Assembly (NCBI GenBank): GCA_964471225.1
Contig: CAYYEZ010000017.1
Coordinates: 1 to 6,975, forward strand
Direction: 5' to 3'
Source of the DNA: JAGVJT01 sp964471225
GTDB lineage: Bacteria > Pseudomonadota > Gammaproteobacteria > Legionellales > Legionellaceae
DNA length: 6,975 nt
Shown here: positions 5,495 to 6,975 of the stretch, one piece after another
How the letters are laid out: every line of letters begins with the position of its first letter
Position numbering within the stretch: the first letter of the stretch is position 1
Made by a program: the position numbers and the translations under genes
Notes under the pieces: generated by a model
Database searches by the model: none
What the model saw: only the letters and a program-made list of their open reading frames with translations
What the model was told of the DNA's origin: nothing

Positions 5495-6098
5495 AATCTG
5501 TGGTGTTCAAAATACAGAGGAAGCGATGCATGCAGTTTGTTATGGTGCATGGGCAATCGGATTTAATTTTTATCCAGATTCACCTCGCTATCTGGATAAG
5601 GCTCAAGCGAAATCTATGATTCATGGTTTGCCTAGTCAAATTTTGAAAGTAGGCGTGATGCCTGCTATTCAATCCAATGACGTTGTGCCCTTTAGAGATG
5701 AACTTGGGCTCGATCTATTGCAAGTTTATGAAGATCTGGATGTCATGCCGATTGTCAAAAAAAATATGATTCTAGCTCTTGCGTTGCATACCGCTGCGGA
5801 CTTGCCAAAGAGAGATGTTTTAGAACAATACGGGTATTTGTTGATTGACGCCCCACCCTCAAAAGAAGGGCTAATCGGTGGAACTGGTCGCTTAAGTGAC
5901 TGGAGCCTGGCGAAACAATTATCAACATCGTATCGAGTGATTTTAGCCGGTGGTCTCACGCCAAAAAATGTACGTGAGGCGGTGGATACAGTGCATCCAT
6001 TTGCAGTGGATGTGGCGAGTGGTGTTGAGTTTACGTTGGGCAAAAAATCGCCCGCATTGATGAAAGAATTTTTAAACGAGGTGAATGATGTCACGTGA
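5484..6098 (+). CDS. trpF: Phosphoribosylanthranilate isomerase
   Basis: TrpF performs the Amadori rearrangement of phosphoribosylanthranilate, the step before TrpC although its gene follows trpC. The 204-residue TIM barrel is of normal length. KICG near the N-terminus gives the general base Cys6; the general acid is Asp122 in LLIDAPP. Also visible are SPRYLD (33-38), GGTG (132-135), W140, LAGGLTPKN (154-162) and the phosphate loop DVASGVE (176-182). The usual QLHG segment reads QVYE (80-83), so this part of the barrel is divergent. AGGGG (5473-5477) lies 6 nt before the ATG, inside trpC. The 3' end overlaps trpB by 11 nt (14 from the upstream ATG). All catalytic residues that I can place are intact, so it is probably active. 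Confidence 0.94.
   Translation: MKTKICGVQNTEEAMHAVCYGAWAIGFNFYPDSPRYLDKAQAKSMIHGLPSQILKVGVMPAIQSNDVVPFRDELGLDLLQVYEDLDVMPIVKKNMILALALHTAADLPKRDVLEQYGYLLIDAPPSKEGLIGGTGRLSDWSLAKQLSTSYRVILAGGLTPKNVREAVDTVHPFAVDVASGVEFTLGKKSPALMKEFLNEVNDVT
6078..6090 (+). promoter_or_regulatory. trpB ribosome binding site with tandem ATG ATG
   Basis: GAGGTG (6078-6083) inside the end of trpF is 1 nt from an ATG at 6085 and 4 nt from an in-frame ATG at 6088. The second is the likelier start (MSREGYF). The arrangement repeats that at trpC, where ATGATGTC also follows the binding site. Confidence 0.6.
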
Positions 6099-6975
6099 AG
6101 GTTATTTTGGAGAGTACGGTGGTTGTTATGTTCCAGAAACATTAATCGAGCCTTTAAGACAGCTTAAAAAAGCATTTTATGACATTGTACCTACAGCGGC
6201 ATTTCAGCAAGAGTATCAGGCTTATCTGAAACACTATGTGGGTCGAGAAACGCCACTTTACCATGCAAAACGCTTGAGTGAACACTTGAATGGCGCATCT
6301 ATTTACTTAAAGCGCGAGGACTTAACGCATACAGGTGCTCATAAAATTAATAATGCCCTTGGACAAGCTTTGCTTGCGCGATTGATGGGGAAAAAATGTT
6401 TGATTGCAGAGACAGGTGCAGGACAGCATGGTGTGGCTACGGCAACGGTTGCAAGTTTGCTTGGGATGTCCTGCCTTGTCTTCATGGGAGAAGAGGATAT
6501 GGCGCGCCAGTCTTTGAACGTGATGCGTATGAAAATCTTAGGTGCTGAAGTTTATCCTGTTCGTATTGGATCTAAAACACTCAAAGATGCCACCTCAGAG
6601 GCGCTACGTCACTGGGTGAGTCATTTAGATGAAACTTACTATTTATTAGGTTCGGCTTTAGGTCCTCACCCATATCCCACGATGGTTCGTGAATTTCAAC
6701 GTGTGATCGGTCTTGAGGCGAAGACACAGATATTAAAAGAGGTGGGGCGATTGCCTGATGAGCTGGTTGCCTGCGTGGGAGGAGGAAGTAATGCGATTGG
6801 CCTTTTTCATGCCTTCCTTGAGGATGTCAGTGTAAGAATGACTGGAGTCGAAGCTGGCGGAACAAGCTTTTCCCCTGGTTGTCATGCAGCACGCTTTAAA
6901 ACCGGTCGAAAAGGGGTGTTACAAGGAAGTGTAAGTTATTTACTTCAAGATGAAGACGGGCAAGTGCTACAAACC
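6088..6975 (+). CDS. trpB: Tryptophan synthase beta subunit, 3' end outside the window
   Basis: TrpB condenses indole, channelled from TrpA, with serine in a pyridoxal phosphate reaction that makes tryptophan. The window holds 296 codons without a stop; about 100 residues of the usual 390-400 are missing to the right. Motifs are textbook: GEYGGCYVPE (8-17), KREDLTHTGAHKINN with the cofactor Schiff-base Lys86 (75-89), AETGAGQHG with the catalytic Glu108 (107-115), LGPHPYP (191-197), the cofactor phosphate loop GGGSNAIG (231-238) and EAGG (255-258). The sequence resembles the proteobacterial TrpB1 form that works with TrpA, so trpA is expected next. Translation probably begins at 6088 rather than 6085. 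Confidence 0.97.
   Translation, partial: MSREGYFGEYGGCYVPETLIEPLRQLKKAFYDIVPTAAFQQEYQAYLKHYVGRETPLYHAKRLSEHLNGASIYLKREDLTHTGAHKINNALGQALLARLMGKKCLIAETGAGQHGVATATVASLLGMSCLVFMGEEDMARQSLNVMRMKILGAEVYPVRIGSKTLKDATSEALRHWVSHLDETYYLLGSALGPHPYPTMVREFQRVIGLEAKTQILKEVGRLPDELVACVGGGSNAIGLFHAFLEDVSVRMTGVEAGGTSFSPGCHAARFKTGRKGVLQGSVSYLLQDEDGQVLQT

Noticed and set aside
5726..6142. 138-codon minus-strand frame across trpF and the start of trpB.
   Set aside because: It is antisense to two conserved genes and has no Shine-Dalgarno or family resemblance.

Overview
The window looks like a chromosomal segment of an AT-rich gamma-proteobacterium, probably a host-associated or intracellular one (a Legionellales-type lineage is my best guess). 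The reasons are gamma-proteobacterial-looking TrpB and Maf proteins, a low-GC sequence, a large ankyrin-like multidomain protein, and an insertion sequence. The taxonomic placement is inference.

Left part, minus strand. Positions 1-137 (perhaps to 140) carry one end of what appears to be an IS3-type insertion sequence, with the first 21 codons of its OrfA transposase at 1-65. It abuts a 778-codon ORF (138-2474) with an ankyrin-like N-terminal half, a putative GT-A glycosyltransferase-like domain, and the beginning of a superfamily 2 helicase. That reading frame stops one codon after Walker A (ATGTGKS), exactly where the insertion sequence seems to begin. The gene is therefore best read as the 5' part of a larger ankyrin/glycosyltransferase-like/helicase gene cut by the insertion. 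Upstream of it lies a 9-bp direct repeat next to a weak promoter.

Middle. maf (2611-3207, minus) encodes a YhdE-type nucleotide pyrophosphatase. A 507-bp divergent intergenic region (3208-3714) separates it from the trp genes. It contains a perfect 17-bp palindrome near maf, a very good extended -10 sigma-70 promoter (TTGACA, 17 bp, TGcTAGGAT) pointing at trpD, and, 26 nt after the predicted transcription start, a 15-codon reading frame ending Arg-Trp-Arg-Trp-Cys-stop. That is the layout of a trp leader peptide. A T8 run and a GGCC hairpin able to compete with the Trp-codon segment follow.

Right part, plus strand. trpD, trpC, trpF and trpB form a tightly overlapping operon (8-11 nt overlaps); trpB runs off the window end. 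These genes convert anthranilate towards tryptophan: TrpD makes phosphoribosylanthranilate, TrpF isomerises it, TrpC makes indole-3-glycerol phosphate, and TrpB (with TrpA, not in the window) makes tryptophan. trpE and trpG are not upstream, so anthranilate must come from genes elsewhere or from outside the cell. TrpD has altered residues in two anthranilate-site motifs, and TrpF lacks the usual QLHG segment.
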